Shown: positions 1 to 8,972 of the stretch, piece after piece | Layout of the letters: each line of letters begins with the position of its first letter | Numbering within the stretch: the first letter of the stretch is position 1 | DNA from: Nitrospinaceae bacterium | Lineage (GTDB): Bacteria > UBA8248 | Assembly: GCA_018669005.1 (NCBI GenBank) | Contig: JABJAL010000078.1 | Location: 1-61,948 of the forward strand | Reading direction: 5' to 3' | Length of the DNA stretch: 61,948 nucleotides | The notes under the pieces: generated by a model | The model's input: the letters and a program-made list of their open reading frames with translations, nothing else | The model's database searches: none | Told to the model about the DNA's origin: nothing | Made by a program: the position numbers and the translations under genes

Positions 1-1137
1 CTCCAGCGGGGCTATCGTTGGCTCGACACGGCGGCGCACGAATTTGTTCATTATCTGATAACGAAGGCAACGAGGAACAAGGCGCCCATCTGGCTCCATG
101 AGGGGCTGGCGAAATTATTTGAAAAAAAATGGCGCGACAGTGGCCTGCCGCATCTAAATCCGATTGACGAGGCGCTTCTCTATCGGGCCAAAGAGAAGGG
201 GGCGTTTATATCTTTTAAAAGCATGGAGCCGAGCCTGATTTACCTCAAGACGGCAGAGGCTGTGCAACTGGCCTATGCCGAGGGCGCCTCGGTGTCCGAG
301 TTCATCCTTCGCCGGGGCGGGAAAAAAGCTTTGGTGAGGATGCTCCGTGCCATTCGGGACGGGGAGGCCGAGCCCGGGGGCGAGGTCGTGCCTGCCGTAA
401 CGAAACCTACTGAACCCAAACCTGCTGCGCCGGGTTCTGCCGCCACACCGGGTTCTCGCGATGTGCCCGTCTTGGCACAGTCAGTGGGGCGCGTAAGCCG
501 GCCGAGCTTGGTTGAGCTTGAATCCACGGGCCCGCCCCAGAGCGCAGAGCCCGGGCTAAAAGCCTTGTTCGGGGTCGGGCTCTCTAAGTTTGAAGAGATG
601 TGGAAAAAAGATCTTGCCAGCCAGACGCTTCGTGCCCAGTCGGGCGCCCGGGTGAGATCGTTTCGCCTCAAGGCGACGGGGCCGGTGGATGAGAGCGGCG
701 AGGATCTGGCGGCCCTGAAAAGTGCCGTGGCCAGACGTCGCACCCGTCTGGCGGACAGGCTATGGCTCAGGGGCCGCCTCAAGGCCGCCTGGGTGGAGTA
801 CAAGCGCGCCCTGCGGGATGAGGAGAACTCGCCAGCGCTCCTGAATCGTCTGGCCCGAGTTGAACTTAGGCTAGGCTTGCCGCGCAAGGCGCTTTTGAAT
901 TTAGAGAAAGCCGTCGTCGTGAATCCCGATTACGGCGTTTCATATATTCACAGAGGGGTGGCATTCGAAATGCTCAAGGATGCGAAATCGGCTCGAAAAG
1001 CCTGGGAGGAGTCGATTCACATCAACCCCTTTAATCCGCTGCCGCACGAGCGCCTGGCTGTCCTTTATGAAAATGAGGGTTTGAAAGAGAAGGCGAGGCG
1101 AGAGCTCGAATTGTCCAGACAATTGAGAGGAAGCTGA
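1..1137 (+). CDS. Gluzincin-type metallopeptidase with C-terminal TPR repeats (5' truncated)
   Basis: The reading frame is open from the first base, so the gene starts upstream of the window; 378 residues are visible. Residues 13-17 are HEFVH, an HExxH zinc site, and about 15 residues later comes WLHEGLAKLFE, which supplies the third glutamate ligand typical of the peptidase MA-like gluzincins. A Pro/Ala-rich linker follows, and the last 130 or so residues form TPR-like helices (leading with the RLADRLWLRGRL and LLNRLARVELRLG segments). The stop lies 5 bp before the moxR-like start, so it is probably the first visible gene of the MoxR operon. The family reading is good; the substrate is unknown. 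An internal ATG at 223 is not the real start because the conserved zinc site lies upstream of it. Confidence 0.75.
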   Translation, partial: LQRGYRWLDTAAHEFVHYLITKATRNKAPIWLHEGLAKLFEKKWRDSGLPHLNPIDEALLYRAKEKGAFISFKSMEPSLIYLKTAEAVQLAYAEGASVSEFILRRGGKKALVRMLRAIRDGEAEPGGEVVPAVTKPTEPKPAAPGSAATPGSRDVPVLAQSVGRVSRPSLVELESTGPPQSAEPGLKALFGVGLSKFEEMWKKDLASQTLRAQSGARVRSFRLKATGPVDESGEDLAALKSAVARRRTRLADRLWLRGRLKAAWVEYKRALRDEENSPALLNRLARVELRLGLPRKALLNLEKAVVVNPDYGVSYIHRGVAFEMLKDAKSARKAWEESIHINPFNPLPHERLAVLYENEGLKEKARRELELSRQLRGS

Positions 1138-1142
1138 GGGTT

Positions 1143-2207
1143 ATGAGCGAAATTCAAGATGAGGGAAATGAAGTTGAAAGTGGGTTGGCGCAAATTGATG
1201 TCGAGGTGGCCCGTGAAATAGGAAAAAAACGGGAGGCCATTCTCCATGAGGTGCGCAAGGTCATCGTCGGGCAGTCGAATGTATTCGAACTCGTGCTGAT
1301 CTCGCTGCTCGCTAAAGGCCATTGCCTGCTCGTGGGTGTGCCGGGTCTCGCGAAGACGCTGCTCGTGCGCACGCTTGCCGAAGTGCTACAGCTCGACTTT
1401 AACCGAATTCAGTTCACCCCGGACCTCATGCCATCCGACATCACGGGGACGGACATCCTCGATGAGACGAGCAGCGGGGGCCGCGAGTTCCGTTTCATCA
1501 AGGGGCCGGTTTTCTCCCAGATACTTCTCGCCGACGAGGTGAACCGCACGCCCCCTAAAACCCAGGCGGCGCTTCTTCAGGCCATGCAGGAGGACCGGGT
1601 AACGGCGGGGGGGACGACCCACGAGCTTGAGCCGCCCTTTTTTGTGCTCGCGACACAGAACCCGATTGAACACGAGGGCACCTATCCGCTGCCCGAGGCA
1701 CAGCTCGACAGGTTCATGTTCGAGATTGGGGTGGACTATCCCAGCTTCGATGAGGAATCGGACATCGTTTCTCAGACAACATCGGATTACTCCCCGCAGC
1801 TTGAAAAAGTTCTCGATGGCCAGCAAATCCTCGCCTACCAGGCTCTGGTTCGCCGGGTGCCGGCGGCGCCCTACGTCGTGGACTACGCGGTCTCGCTTGC
1901 CCGCGCATCGCGGCCAACCGATGAGAGCGCGCCCGATTTTATCCGCGAATTCGTGGAGTGGGGGGCAGGTCCCAGGGCGAGCCAGTATCTTATCCTGGGC
2001 GCGCGGGCGCGGGCGCTTCTCCATGGACGCTATGCGGCCTCTATTGCGGATGTCCGCGAGCTCGCCGAGCCGGTTCTGCGCCACCGTTTGCTCGTGAATT
2101 TCAGGGGGCAGGCCGAGGGCTATGATTCGTTGGCGCTCGTGAAGCAGTTATTGGAAGCGGTCCAACCTCCCGCCGAGGCCATGGAGGCCGCTGGAGCCAG
2201 AACTTGA
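1143..2207 (+). CDS. MoxR-family AAA+ ATPase
   Basis: This 354-residue protein is a MoxR-type AAA+ ATPase, a chaperone-like ATPase that usually works with von Willebrand factor A (VWA) proteins encoded beside it. The Walker A motif GVPGLAKT is at residues 65-72 and Walker B with ILLADEVNR is near 127-135; the sensor-1 stretch ATQNPIEHEGTYPLPEAQ is typical of the family, as is the length. It overlaps the next gene by four bases (TTGA at 2204-2207), which indicates translational coupling with the DUF58 protein. Family membership is very well supported; the client of this particular MoxR cannot be told from sequence. Confidence 0.95.
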   Translation: MSEIQDEGNEVESGLAQIDVEVAREIGKKREAILHEVRKVIVGQSNVFELVLISLLAKGHCLLVGVPGLAKTLLVRTLAEVLQLDFNRIQFTPDLMPSDITGTDILDETSSGGREFRFIKGPVFSQILLADEVNRTPPKTQAALLQAMQEDRVTAGGTTHELEPPFFVLATQNPIEHEGTYPLPEAQLDRFMFEIGVDYPSFDEESDIVSQTTSDYSPQLEKVLDGQQILAYQALVRRVPAAPYVVDYAVSLARASRPTDESAPDFIREFVEWGAGPRASQYLILGARARALLHGRYAASIADVRELAEPVLRHRLLVNFRGQAEGYDSLALVKQLLEAVQPPAEAMEAAGART

Positions 2208-3118
2208 AGGCAGCTAGCAAAACCCAAGGCGTTTCCAGTTTTTTCGACCCCGAAGTTGTTGCGCGCATCTCGAGTATGGAGTTGCGCGCCCGGCATATCG
2301 TTGAAGGGTTGATGAGCGGCGTCCATCGTAGTCGAACCCACGGTTTCAGCGTTGAGTTCGAGGAGCATCGCCCCTATACGCCTGGCGATGAGTTCCGGCA
2401 CATCGACTGGAAGGCCTACGGGAAGTTCGACCGCTACCTCATCAAACAATTCGAGAACGAGACGAATCTCGGCTCTCATCTTATTGTCGATGCCAGTGCC
2501 TCGATGGATTTTGGCGAAGGCCCCCTGACGAAATGGGAATACGCGGCGACACTTGCCGCCTCGCTTGCCCATCTCCAGCTAAGGCAATCGGATGCCGTCG
2601 GGTTGCTTCTGTCCCGGGAATCCGACGATGAGTATATTCCTGCCAAGGCCGTTCGACGGCACATGACGGCGCTGTTGGCCTCGCTGGACTCAGAGCGCCC
2701 CGGGGGAGGCACTAGCCTGGCGAATACGATTGTGCGACTCGCCGAGGGATTGAAGCGCCGGGGAATGGTGGCGATCTTTTCTGATTTGCTCGATGACCCG
2801 GAGGCCATTGCCCACGCGCTGCGATTGATTCGCCTCAAGGGCAATGACGTCATCGTTTTTCATGTGCTTGATTCACTGGAGCTTGATTTTCCATTCGAAG
2901 GCCTCGCCCGAGTCGAGGACGTTGAGACGGACAGGAACATGACGGTTGAGTGTGAAGTCGTTCGAAAACCGTATTTGGGCATTCTTCAAGAGTTCCTGGA
3001 TTCCACACGAGACAATTGCCGCCAGGAGGGGATTCATTATGTGCTCCTCTCCACCGCCGAGCCCCTTGATCGGGCGCTTGTCCGTTTTTTGGCGTGGCGC
3101 TCGAAGTTGAGTTTTTGA
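2204..3118 (+). CDS. DUF58 domain protein (VWA-like partner of MoxR)
   Basis: The 304-residue product is a DUF58 protein. It has the family hallmark HRSRTHGFSVEFEEHRPY followed by PGDEFRHIDWKAYGK, and a VWA-like fold with a DASASMD metal-site motif. DUF58 proteins sit next to MoxR ATPases in very many genomes and are thought to be their VWA-type partners. I chose the TTG start at 2204 because GGAG lies seven bases upstream and the TTG overlaps the moxR stop. No signal peptide or membrane segment is seen, so it is probably cytoplasmic. The gene lies ten bases before the BatA-like gene, in the usual MoxR-DUF58-VWA order. Confidence 0.93.
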   Translation: MKAASKTQGVSSFFDPEVVARISSMELRARHIVEGLMSGVHRSRTHGFSVEFEEHRPYTPGDEFRHIDWKAYGKFDRYLIKQFENETNLGSHLIVDASASMDFGEGPLTKWEYAATLAASLAHLQLRQSDAVGLLLSRESDDEYIPAKAVRRHMTALLASLDSERPGGGTSLANTIVRLAEGLKRRGMVAIFSDLLDDPEAIAHALRLIRLKGNDVIVFHVLDSLELDFPFEGLARVEDVETDRNMTVECEVVRKPYLGILQEFLDSTRDNCRQEGIHYVLLSTAEPLDRALVRFLAWRSKLSF

Positions 3119-3128
3119 GGATAAGCCA

Positions 3129-5258
3129 TTGGCTCTTCAGTTTTTTCATAATTATCTACTTTGGGGAATCGGGCTTTTTCTGCTCCCGATCCTGATTCAT
3201 CTTCTAAGACGAAGACGGATCAGGACCGTACGCCTGCCGACCTATGAATTTCTCATGCGCACCCAGCGACGTATTGCCCGAAGGAGCCAGTTGAAGAACT
3301 GGATACTGCTTGCGCTTCGAATTTCGGCGGTCTCGCTAGTCGTCTTTTTGGCTGCTCGTCCATTGCTCTCCGGGCAAGGTTGGGCGGGAGGCAATAGCTG
3401 GTCGCCTCTTCATCTGACGATCATCATCGACAATTCGGCGAGCATGTCGTATCGCTCGGAGGCAGGCTCGCGCTTTGATTTGGCGAAGCGGGAGGCCGCG
3501 GCCCAGTTAAGCTCGCTGGCTTCCTATGATCGGGCCCGAGTGCTGGCCACCGTGGGCGATAGGGATGTGAAGCCATCGGGGGCGATGGACAAAGAGGCGG
3601 CGCTCGCTCGCCTTGATGCCATCAGGCAGACGGATGCAGCCGGTGAGGCCGCGCGAACTCTCAAGGACGCCATCGAGGGCTCCGTGGGTCGTCTTGATCG
3701 CCGCCGGATTGTCGTGTTCAGCGATATGGCCAAGGCCGATTGGCAAGACCTTCAGATCAGGGGCATCCGCCGCCTGAGTCCTCATACCCTTCTGCAATTC
3801 GTTCGGGTGGCGCCCGAGGCGGGTACTGGCGATTTCGTAATACGTGATGTGCGCTTTAGGCCCTGGCCGCCTCGCGCAGGTTCGACGTTCGCGGTTGTTT
3901 TCAAGGTTCTCAACCGTGGCGGGCAGGCACGGGCTAATCTGCCGGTTTCGCTTTATGTGGATGAAAGGAAGGCCAACTCAACCGAGTTGTCGCTCGGGGA
4001 GATGGAGGAAAAAGAGGTTAGCTTTCGTGTTCTCGCGCCCGAGGAGGGCGCTCTTCGTGGGCGTATCGAATTGGCGAGTGATTCGCTTCCGGCGACGGAC
4101 CGCTATTTTTTCTCCGCCCAGATGGGGAGCCGGAACCGTGTGCTTATCATCGACGGCGATCCGCGCCGGGGGTTGGTGGACAGCGAGTCGTTTTATGTCT
4201 CAAACGCTCTGAGGGCGTCGGCGCCGGGAGGGGATTCCCCGATACTCGCCGAGGTCGTGGCTTCTTATGAAATGGGTCGACTCAACTGGGACAGCTATGA
4301 TCTTGTTATTGCTTGTAACGTGGGCGCATGGCCTGCAGGGGTGGCCGAGTCTGTGCGTCGGTATGTGGAAAAGGGGGGCGGATTTCTCCTCGCCGGCGGG
4401 CATCTGGCGGCTGGGGTCTCGCCCGGTTCTGGTTGGTTACCAGCGGTTCTGGGTGCGGCCCGAGGCGTTAAGCCTTCTCAAAGTGCGGTTGCACCAGATT
4501 CGGGGCATCCTATCTTCTCGCTGATGGGGGGCAATCCTTCTCGGCTTTTATCGAAGACGCGCCTCAGGAGAGTGATTCCGCTTTCACCCACGGGTGGGGG
4601 AAAAACTCTTTTATCCCTCAAGGACGGGACGCCAATACTCGTGGTGGGCCAGGCTGGAGCGGGGAAGGCGGCAGTGTGGGGATCGACCTGCGACCGTGCG
4701 TGGACGGACATACCGGTTCGTCCGGTATTTGTGCCTTTCCTACGAGGGATTGTGAATTACCTGGGATCTAGTTCCAGAGGAGAGGCATCCGGGCTAGAGG
4801 CAGGCAATGCCATTGAGTTGCGTGTCCCTGCGACTCGATCTGGCGAGGAGATACAGGTACGCTCTCCCTCGGGGGGAAATGCACGGCTTCGCCATAGCAC
4901 CGGGCAGGGAGTTGCTACTTCCCGCGTGCCTCCGGGCTCGGTTGCCGGCAATGAGTCTGGTGATTCCCTGGTGGTTTATGCCGATACTTATGAAGCGGGT
5001 ATTTATGAGATTGTAAAACCTGGGGGGAATGAACTGGTGGCGGCCAATGTGCCCGCCGCCGAAGCGCAACTCGACCCAATGAGTGATGAGGAGTTGAGGA
5101 AGCGGCTTCCGGGCCTCGATGTTGTGGTGAAGGAAATGCAGGCGACGGATGAACGCTCTGGTAGATCCGTTGGCGGTAGGCTGGATTTAGGCATTTATTT
5201 GTTTGCTCTCATGGCAGTTATTCTGGTATCCGAGGGTGCACTGGCCGATCGGAGTTAA
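3129..5258 (+). CDS. BatA-like membrane protein with VWA domain
   Basis: This 709-residue protein starts with the BatA (aerotolerance regulator) N-terminal domain: membrane segments at about residues 8-26 and 57-77 around a basic loop. A VWA domain follows, with the MIDAS motif DNSASMS at 101-107. The middle part (LIIDGDPRRG, later EKGGGFLLAGG) resembles a class I glutamine-amidotransferase-like fold, as in many BatA-type proteins. One more membrane segment lies at the C-terminus. The start is TTG at 3129, with GAGGA eight bases upstream. It closes the operon and probably anchors the MoxR/DUF58 pair at the membrane. The precise role (envelope stress, protein maturation) is not decidable here. 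Confidence 0.88.
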   Translation: MALQFFHNYLLWGIGLFLLPILIHLLRRRRIRTVRLPTYEFLMRTQRRIARRSQLKNWILLALRISAVSLVVFLAARPLLSGQGWAGGNSWSPLHLTIIIDNSASMSYRSEAGSRFDLAKREAAAQLSSLASYDRARVLATVGDRDVKPSGAMDKEAALARLDAIRQTDAAGEAARTLKDAIEGSVGRLDRRRIVVFSDMAKADWQDLQIRGIRRLSPHTLLQFVRVAPEAGTGDFVIRDVRFRPWPPRAGSTFAVVFKVLNRGGQARANLPVSLYVDERKANSTELSLGEMEEKEVSFRVLAPEEGALRGRIELASDSLPATDRYFFSAQMGSRNRVLIIDGDPRRGLVDSESFYVSNALRASAPGGDSPILAEVVASYEMGRLNWDSYDLVIACNVGAWPAGVAESVRRYVEKGGGFLLAGGHLAAGVSPGSGWLPAVLGAARGVKPSQSAVAPDSGHPIFSLMGGNPSRLLSKTRLRRVIPLSPTGGGKTLLSLKDGTPILVVGQAGAGKAAVWGSTCDRAWTDIPVRPVFVPFLRGIVNYLGSSSRGEASGLEAGNAIELRVPATRSGEEIQVRSPSGGNARLRHSTGQGVATSRVPPGSVAGNESGDSLVVYADTYEAGIYEIVKPGGNELVAANVPAAEAQLDPMSDEELRKRLPGLDVVVKEMQATDERSGRSVGGRLDLGIYLFALMAVILVSEGALADRS

Positions 5259-5380
5259 GGGCATACGGCTTTGAGAGATTATTTTATGGAATGTAAATTT
5301 TCTTCGGCGATTGCCTAGAAGAAATGTGCCGCCTGTTTTTTTGTTGCTACAGGGCGCAAGCAGCGCCCATAAGGTGAAAG

Positions 5381-6445
5381 ATGAGTGAATTGAACGAAGG
5401 TATTGCGCTTTTTATAGATTTCGAGAATTTGGCGAGAGGATTTACGCGCTCGGATCGAACTGACTTTGACATTCAGCGAGTGCTGGATCGCCTGGTTGAA
5501 AAAGGCAAGGTTGTCATGAAGCGGGCCTATTGCGACTGGTCTCGCTTTTTGAAGGCCAAGGATGCACTGCATGAAAAAGGCATCGAGCTTGTCGAGGTGC
5601 CCCGGCGGTCGGTGACCGGGAAGAATTCGGCCGACATCAGGCTTGTCGTCGATGCCATGGACATGTGCTACGCCAAAGAGCATATCTCCACGTTTGTGAT
5701 TGCCTCGGGCGACAGCGATTTTTCGCCACTTGTCTCGAAACTCAAGGAGAATGGCAAGCATGTCATCGGCCTGGGAATGCGTGGTTCGACATCGAACTTG
5801 CTGTCCGATAATTGCGATGAATTTATTTTTTACGAAGATCTGGAATCCAACGCGAGCCAAAAATCGAAAGTTGGCAGCGATGTGCCTGAGGAGAAAAAAG
5901 AGGCGTTCTCTCTGCTTTTTGAGTCGGTCGAGGCGCTTCAGCGCGAAAACGTGTCGATCATATGGTCGTCCATCGTTAAGGAAACGATGAAAAGAAAGCG
6001 CCCATCTTTCTCGGAGGGCAGTCACGGATATAAAAGTTTCAGCGCCTTGCTTGAGGATGTTCAGGCGAAGGGGCTCATTAAGCTGAGGAAGGATGAGCGG
6101 AGCGGAAGCTACATCATTGTGGAGTTCGAGCAAGGGAATTTGAAAGCGGACGATGATGGCGCGGCCCCCAAGACGCAGCGGCCCAAAAGGAAATCTTCTC
6201 GGCGGCCACCGCGATCAAAATCCGCTGCCGCAAAAAAATCATCGACTGCGGCTACCCCTGCGGCAAGCCCTGCGGCAAGCCCTGCGGCAAGCCCAGAGCC
6301 CTTGCCCGAGCGCGTGGCAGCGCCCAAACGCGATGCCAACCCGAAGCGCTCAAGCATCGGCGGCATGAGGCGCCCTCAGCGCAAGAGTGCGGCAAGTGTT
6401 TCTAATGAATCTGAAGCGGGAAGCAAAGCGGAGACCACAGAATAA
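5381..6445 (+). CDS. NYN (LabA-like PIN) domain protein with OST-HTH/LOTUS domain
   Basis: The 354-residue protein has an N-terminal NYN domain (residues about 5-152), a PIN-like RNase fold. The expected acidic residues are visible in FIDFEN (D13, E15), SADIRLVVDAMD (D85, D91) and ASGDSDFSPL (D111, D113). Residues about 174-250 match an OST-HTH/LOTUS RNA-binding domain, and the tail is a basic Lys/Arg/Ser/Pro-rich region with three PAAS repeats. NYN-LOTUS proteins are thought to bind and perhaps cut RNA; the substrate is unknown. It is a single-gene unit, preceded by AAGGTGAAAG and followed by a long intergenic hairpin. Confidence 0.88.
   Translation: MSELNEGIALFIDFENLARGFTRSDRTDFDIQRVLDRLVEKGKVVMKRAYCDWSRFLKAKDALHEKGIELVEVPRRSVTGKNSADIRLVVDAMDMCYAKEHISTFVIASGDSDFSPLVSKLKENGKHVIGLGMRGSTSNLLSDNCDEFIFYEDLESNASQKSKVGSDVPEEKKEAFSLLFESVEALQRENVSIIWSSIVKETMKRKRPSFSEGSHGYKSFSALLEDVQAKGLIKLRKDERSGSYIIVEFEQGNLKADDDGAAPKTQRPKRKSSRRPPRSKSAAAKKSSTAATPAASPAASPAASPEPLPERVAAPKRDANPKRSSIGGMRRPQRKSAASVSNESEAGSKAETTE
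6257..6292 (+). repeat. Three tandem 12-bp repeats encoding PAAS
   Basis: The unit cctgcggcaagc occurs three times without interruption (6257-6268, 6269-6280, 6281-6292). It stays in frame and encodes Pro-Ala-Ala-Ser three times in the disordered tail of the NYN-LOTUS protein. Perfect identity suggests recent slippage and possible length variation between strains. Confidence 0.9.
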
Positions 6446-6768
6446 AAATCGGTAGGCGGCTCTTGCGTAATGAGGATCGGATTAAATTTTTTCGAGGTTT
6501 GAACGAGAGGTGGCCCCGTGCCGCCCCACCCCGAAGGTTGGGACGGCTCGGGCGGTTGGGACCACCAATCGTGTTGAATTAAAACGAGATACTCGTGAAT
6601 GTTCAATCCATCAACGAGATCAATGATCTTCCCACAAAGGCTTTTTGAATCGCAAGCAGGGTGGGTTTTTGTGGCTGGTCGAATTGGCTAAATAGTTTGT
6701 TATCTAATTGAAATAATACGAGTTAAGTTGTTGCGTCCCGTCGGGGCGAGGAAGGAGCGGCATGTTGC
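6446..6768. other. Intergenic region with long imperfect hairpin
   Basis: No convincing coding sequence is seen here. The GC-rich inverted repeat at 6509-6566 is listed separately. The last 120 bases are A/T-richer and probably hold the promoter of the Tm-1-like operon, with the ribosome binding site GGAGC at about 6754. Confidence 0.5.
6509..6566. repeat. 58-nt imperfect inverted repeat (possible structured RNA or REP-like element)
   Basis: Arm one (6509-6526, beginning GGTGGCCCCGTGCC) pairs with arm two (6550-6566, ending GGGACCACC) in a stem of about 16-17 pairs, broken only by one mismatch, one bulged T and two G-T wobbles. The loop is about 23 nt and holds a possible inner CCCC/GGGG stem. 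No T-tract follows, so it is not a simple intrinsic terminator. Confidence 0.5.
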
Positions 6769-7611
6769 ATGTCTGGTAAATTCACTAAAGATCAAATAGT
6801 TGCACGCCTTCGTGCGGAGCGCGACGCTTCCAGGGCGGTTTTCGACGCACTTTGCGGAAGCGGGATAACGGCAAAACTCGCTGCACGGGGGGGAGCGGAT
6901 CTCGTCACCACCTTTAATCTTGCCTACTACCGGATGCAAGGCCTCAGTTCGATGGCGGGATATCTGCCCATCGGTGATGCGAATGCCATTACGCTTGAAC
7001 TTGGCGAGCGGTACATTCTCAATGTCGTGAAAGAATGTCCCGTCGTGGCAGGTGTGCTGGGGGTGGACCCGACCAGGGACATGCACCGTTTCGTGGATCG
7101 TCTTAAGGAAGCGGGATTTGATGGCGTAATGAACTGCCCAACAGTTGCCCTTATCGATGGAAGCTACCGCGAAGCTCTTGAGGAGACGGGAATGGGCTTT
7201 CATCTTGAGGTTGAAGTTTTGGCGTATGCGAGCAAAATCGGCATGTTTACAAAGGCCTTTTGTACGACACCGGATGAGGCGCTCTCGATGGCCGAGGCTG
7301 GCGTGGATAATATCATCATTCATTTTGGAAATAGTTCAGGGGGCACGACTGGCTCGAAGACGGTGATGAGTGCGGATGAATCCGCCGGGCACGCGGCGCC
7401 AATTTTCGACGCTCTCTCTTCAAAGTATGTGGACCTGATTTACACTTGCCATGGGGGCTCAATTGAGGACGCGTCGGGTGTCGAGGCACTTCTTGAGCGC
7501 GAGCCCCGATTTGATGGTTATGTCGGGGGCTCATCGGCGGAGAGACTGCCTGTTGAAAATTCGGTACCTTCTGCAGTCAGGGCTTTCAAGTCGGTTGGAC
7601 TTAAAAAATAA
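6769..7611 (+). CDS. PEP-hydrolase-like TIM-barrel protein (Tm-1 C-terminal half)
   Basis: The 280-residue product belongs to the phosphoenolpyruvate-hydrolase-like TIM-barrel family (PF09370 type). This is the domain that forms the C-terminal half of the tomato Tm-1 protein and many bacterial relatives. Family-typical segments are ITAKLAARGGADLVTTFN, GVLGVDPTRD, GFDGVMNCPTVALIDG and the late HGGSI and GYVGGSSAERLPVE. The start is ATG 6769, with GGAGC about 13 bases upstream. It is followed 46 bp later by the Tm-1 N-terminal-type gene, so the two halves are adjacent but separate and in reversed order. The reaction of the family is not established. Family assignment is confident, function is not. 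Confidence 0.88.
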   Translation: MSGKFTKDQIVARLRAERDASRAVFDALCGSGITAKLAARGGADLVTTFNLAYYRMQGLSSMAGYLPIGDANAITLELGERYILNVVKECPVVAGVLGVDPTRDMHRFVDRLKEAGFDGVMNCPTVALIDGSYREALEETGMGFHLEVEVLAYASKIGMFTKAFCTTPDEALSMAEAGVDNIIIHFGNSSGGTTGSKTVMSADESAGHAAPIFDALSSKYVDLIYTCHGGSIEDASGVEALLEREPRFDGYVGGSSAERLPVENSVPSAVRAFKSVGLKK

Positions 7612-7657
7612 CTGAATATTTAGCATCATCCTGAATTCAGGGGCAGAGGATTGTCGC

Positions 7658-8899
7658 GTGTCTGAAACTGTTGTCGGTGTATTGGCGACCTTGAATAGTA
7701 AGGAAAAAGAGGCGCTCTTTGTTTGCGAGTCGATTGCGGCGCTTGGCGCACGGCCTTGGCTTGTGGATTTGTCCCTTCGCCCGCACGGGGTGACTGGGGC
7801 TGTGGTTTCGGGTGGCGCTCTTGCTGAGGCTGGCGGCTCGGATTGGAATTCACTTGCGAAAATGGATCGCTCCTGTGCCGCCGAGGCTATGGTGGCGGGT
7901 GGCAAGAGAATCCTCCGTGAAGCTTGCGATGATGGAAAAATTGAAGGTGTTATCGGTATTGGGGGCGCTAATGGCTCCTCAATGGCATGCTCCTTGATGA
8001 GGGGGCTACCTCCGATATTCCCAAAAGTGATGGTCAGCCCCGTTGCAGCGACTGCTGCTGTTCAATGGTATGTGGCGGAAAGCGATATCGTCATGTTCCC
8101 ATCGATTGGCGATTTGTCCCTGAATAGAATTACGCGCTCCGTGATGGAAAATGCGGTCGGCTCGGCTGTGGCGATGGCCAGGACGCATGCCGATCGAAAG
8201 GAGCGCTCCGAGGAGTCGCCGCCTTTGGTGGGTGTGTCCTCGTTCGGAGGAACGGCGGCGTGTGTGGATCGGGTGACGGAAAAACTTGTCGGACGAGGCT
8301 ATGAAGTGATCCATTTTCATGCCTCAGGGCCTGGCGGCAAGGCGCTTGAATCGCTGGCATCGCATGGAGAACTGGCCGGTATTGTTGATGTGACGACACA
8401 TGAGCTAGCCGATTTGGTTGTCGATGGTGTCTACAGTTCAGGAGACGGGAGGCTCCGGGGGGCGGGAGCCGCCGCTCTTCCTCAAGTGGTTGTGCCCGGC
8501 GCAATTGATCATTCTAATTTTTGGGTCGGTATGGTGCCCGAGTGTTTCAAAGGCCGCGAGTTTTTTCGCTACAACGAGCAAAATCTATTGATGCGCACGA
8601 ATGCCGAGGAGTTCAAGGCGCTTGGCCATTTGGTTGCCGAGCGCCTTAACGATGCTCGGGGGCCTGTTTCCGTCTTGATTCCGAACAAAGGCTACAGCGA
8701 GCACACGAAGCGAAAAACCCAGGACCTTGAGGGTAATGATCTCGGCAATTGGGCCCAGCCCGATGTGGATGATGTCTTTGCCTTGACCCTAAAGGCGCAT
8801 TTGAAAAAGGGGAAACTAATCGAGCTTGATCTGCACATCAATGATTCGGAATTCGCCGATGCCTGTGTGGAAGCATTTTTTGACATGTTGAATGCTTGA
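7658..8899 (+). CDS. Tm-1-like ATP-binding protein (UPF0261)
   Basis: This 413-residue protein is a UPF0261 / Tm-1-like ATP-binding protein. Signatures seen are VGVLATLNSKEKEALFV, GVIGIGGANGSSMACSLMRG, VSSFGGTAACVDRV and the C-terminal VLIPNKGYS. In plants the same domain is fused to the PEP-hydrolase-like barrel in Tm-1, where it binds ATP and a viral replication protein; the bacterial role is unknown but is thought to be metabolic. It starts with GTG at 7658. It is the second gene of a three-gene run ending in a flavoprotein, which suggests a small catabolic operon. Confidence 0.9.
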   Translation: MSETVVGVLATLNSKEKEALFVCESIAALGARPWLVDLSLRPHGVTGAVVSGGALAEAGGSDWNSLAKMDRSCAAEAMVAGGKRILREACDDGKIEGVIGIGGANGSSMACSLMRGLPPIFPKVMVSPVAATAAVQWYVAESDIVMFPSIGDLSLNRITRSVMENAVGSAVAMARTHADRKERSEESPPLVGVSSFGGTAACVDRVTEKLVGRGYEVIHFHASGPGGKALESLASHGELAGIVDVTTHELADLVVDGVYSSGDGRLRGAGAAALPQVVVPGAIDHSNFWVGMVPECFKGREFFRYNEQNLLMRTNAEEFKALGHLVAERLNDARGPVSVLIPNKGYSEHTKRKTQDLEGNDLGNWAQPDVDDVFALTLKAHLKKGKLIELDLHINDSEFADACVEAFFDMLNA

Positions 8900-8972
8900 A
8901 ATATTTTTTGAAGCTGATGCCGAGGGACGATTAACCGTAGTTTAGATTATGAATAAATAGTGGAGATGATTA

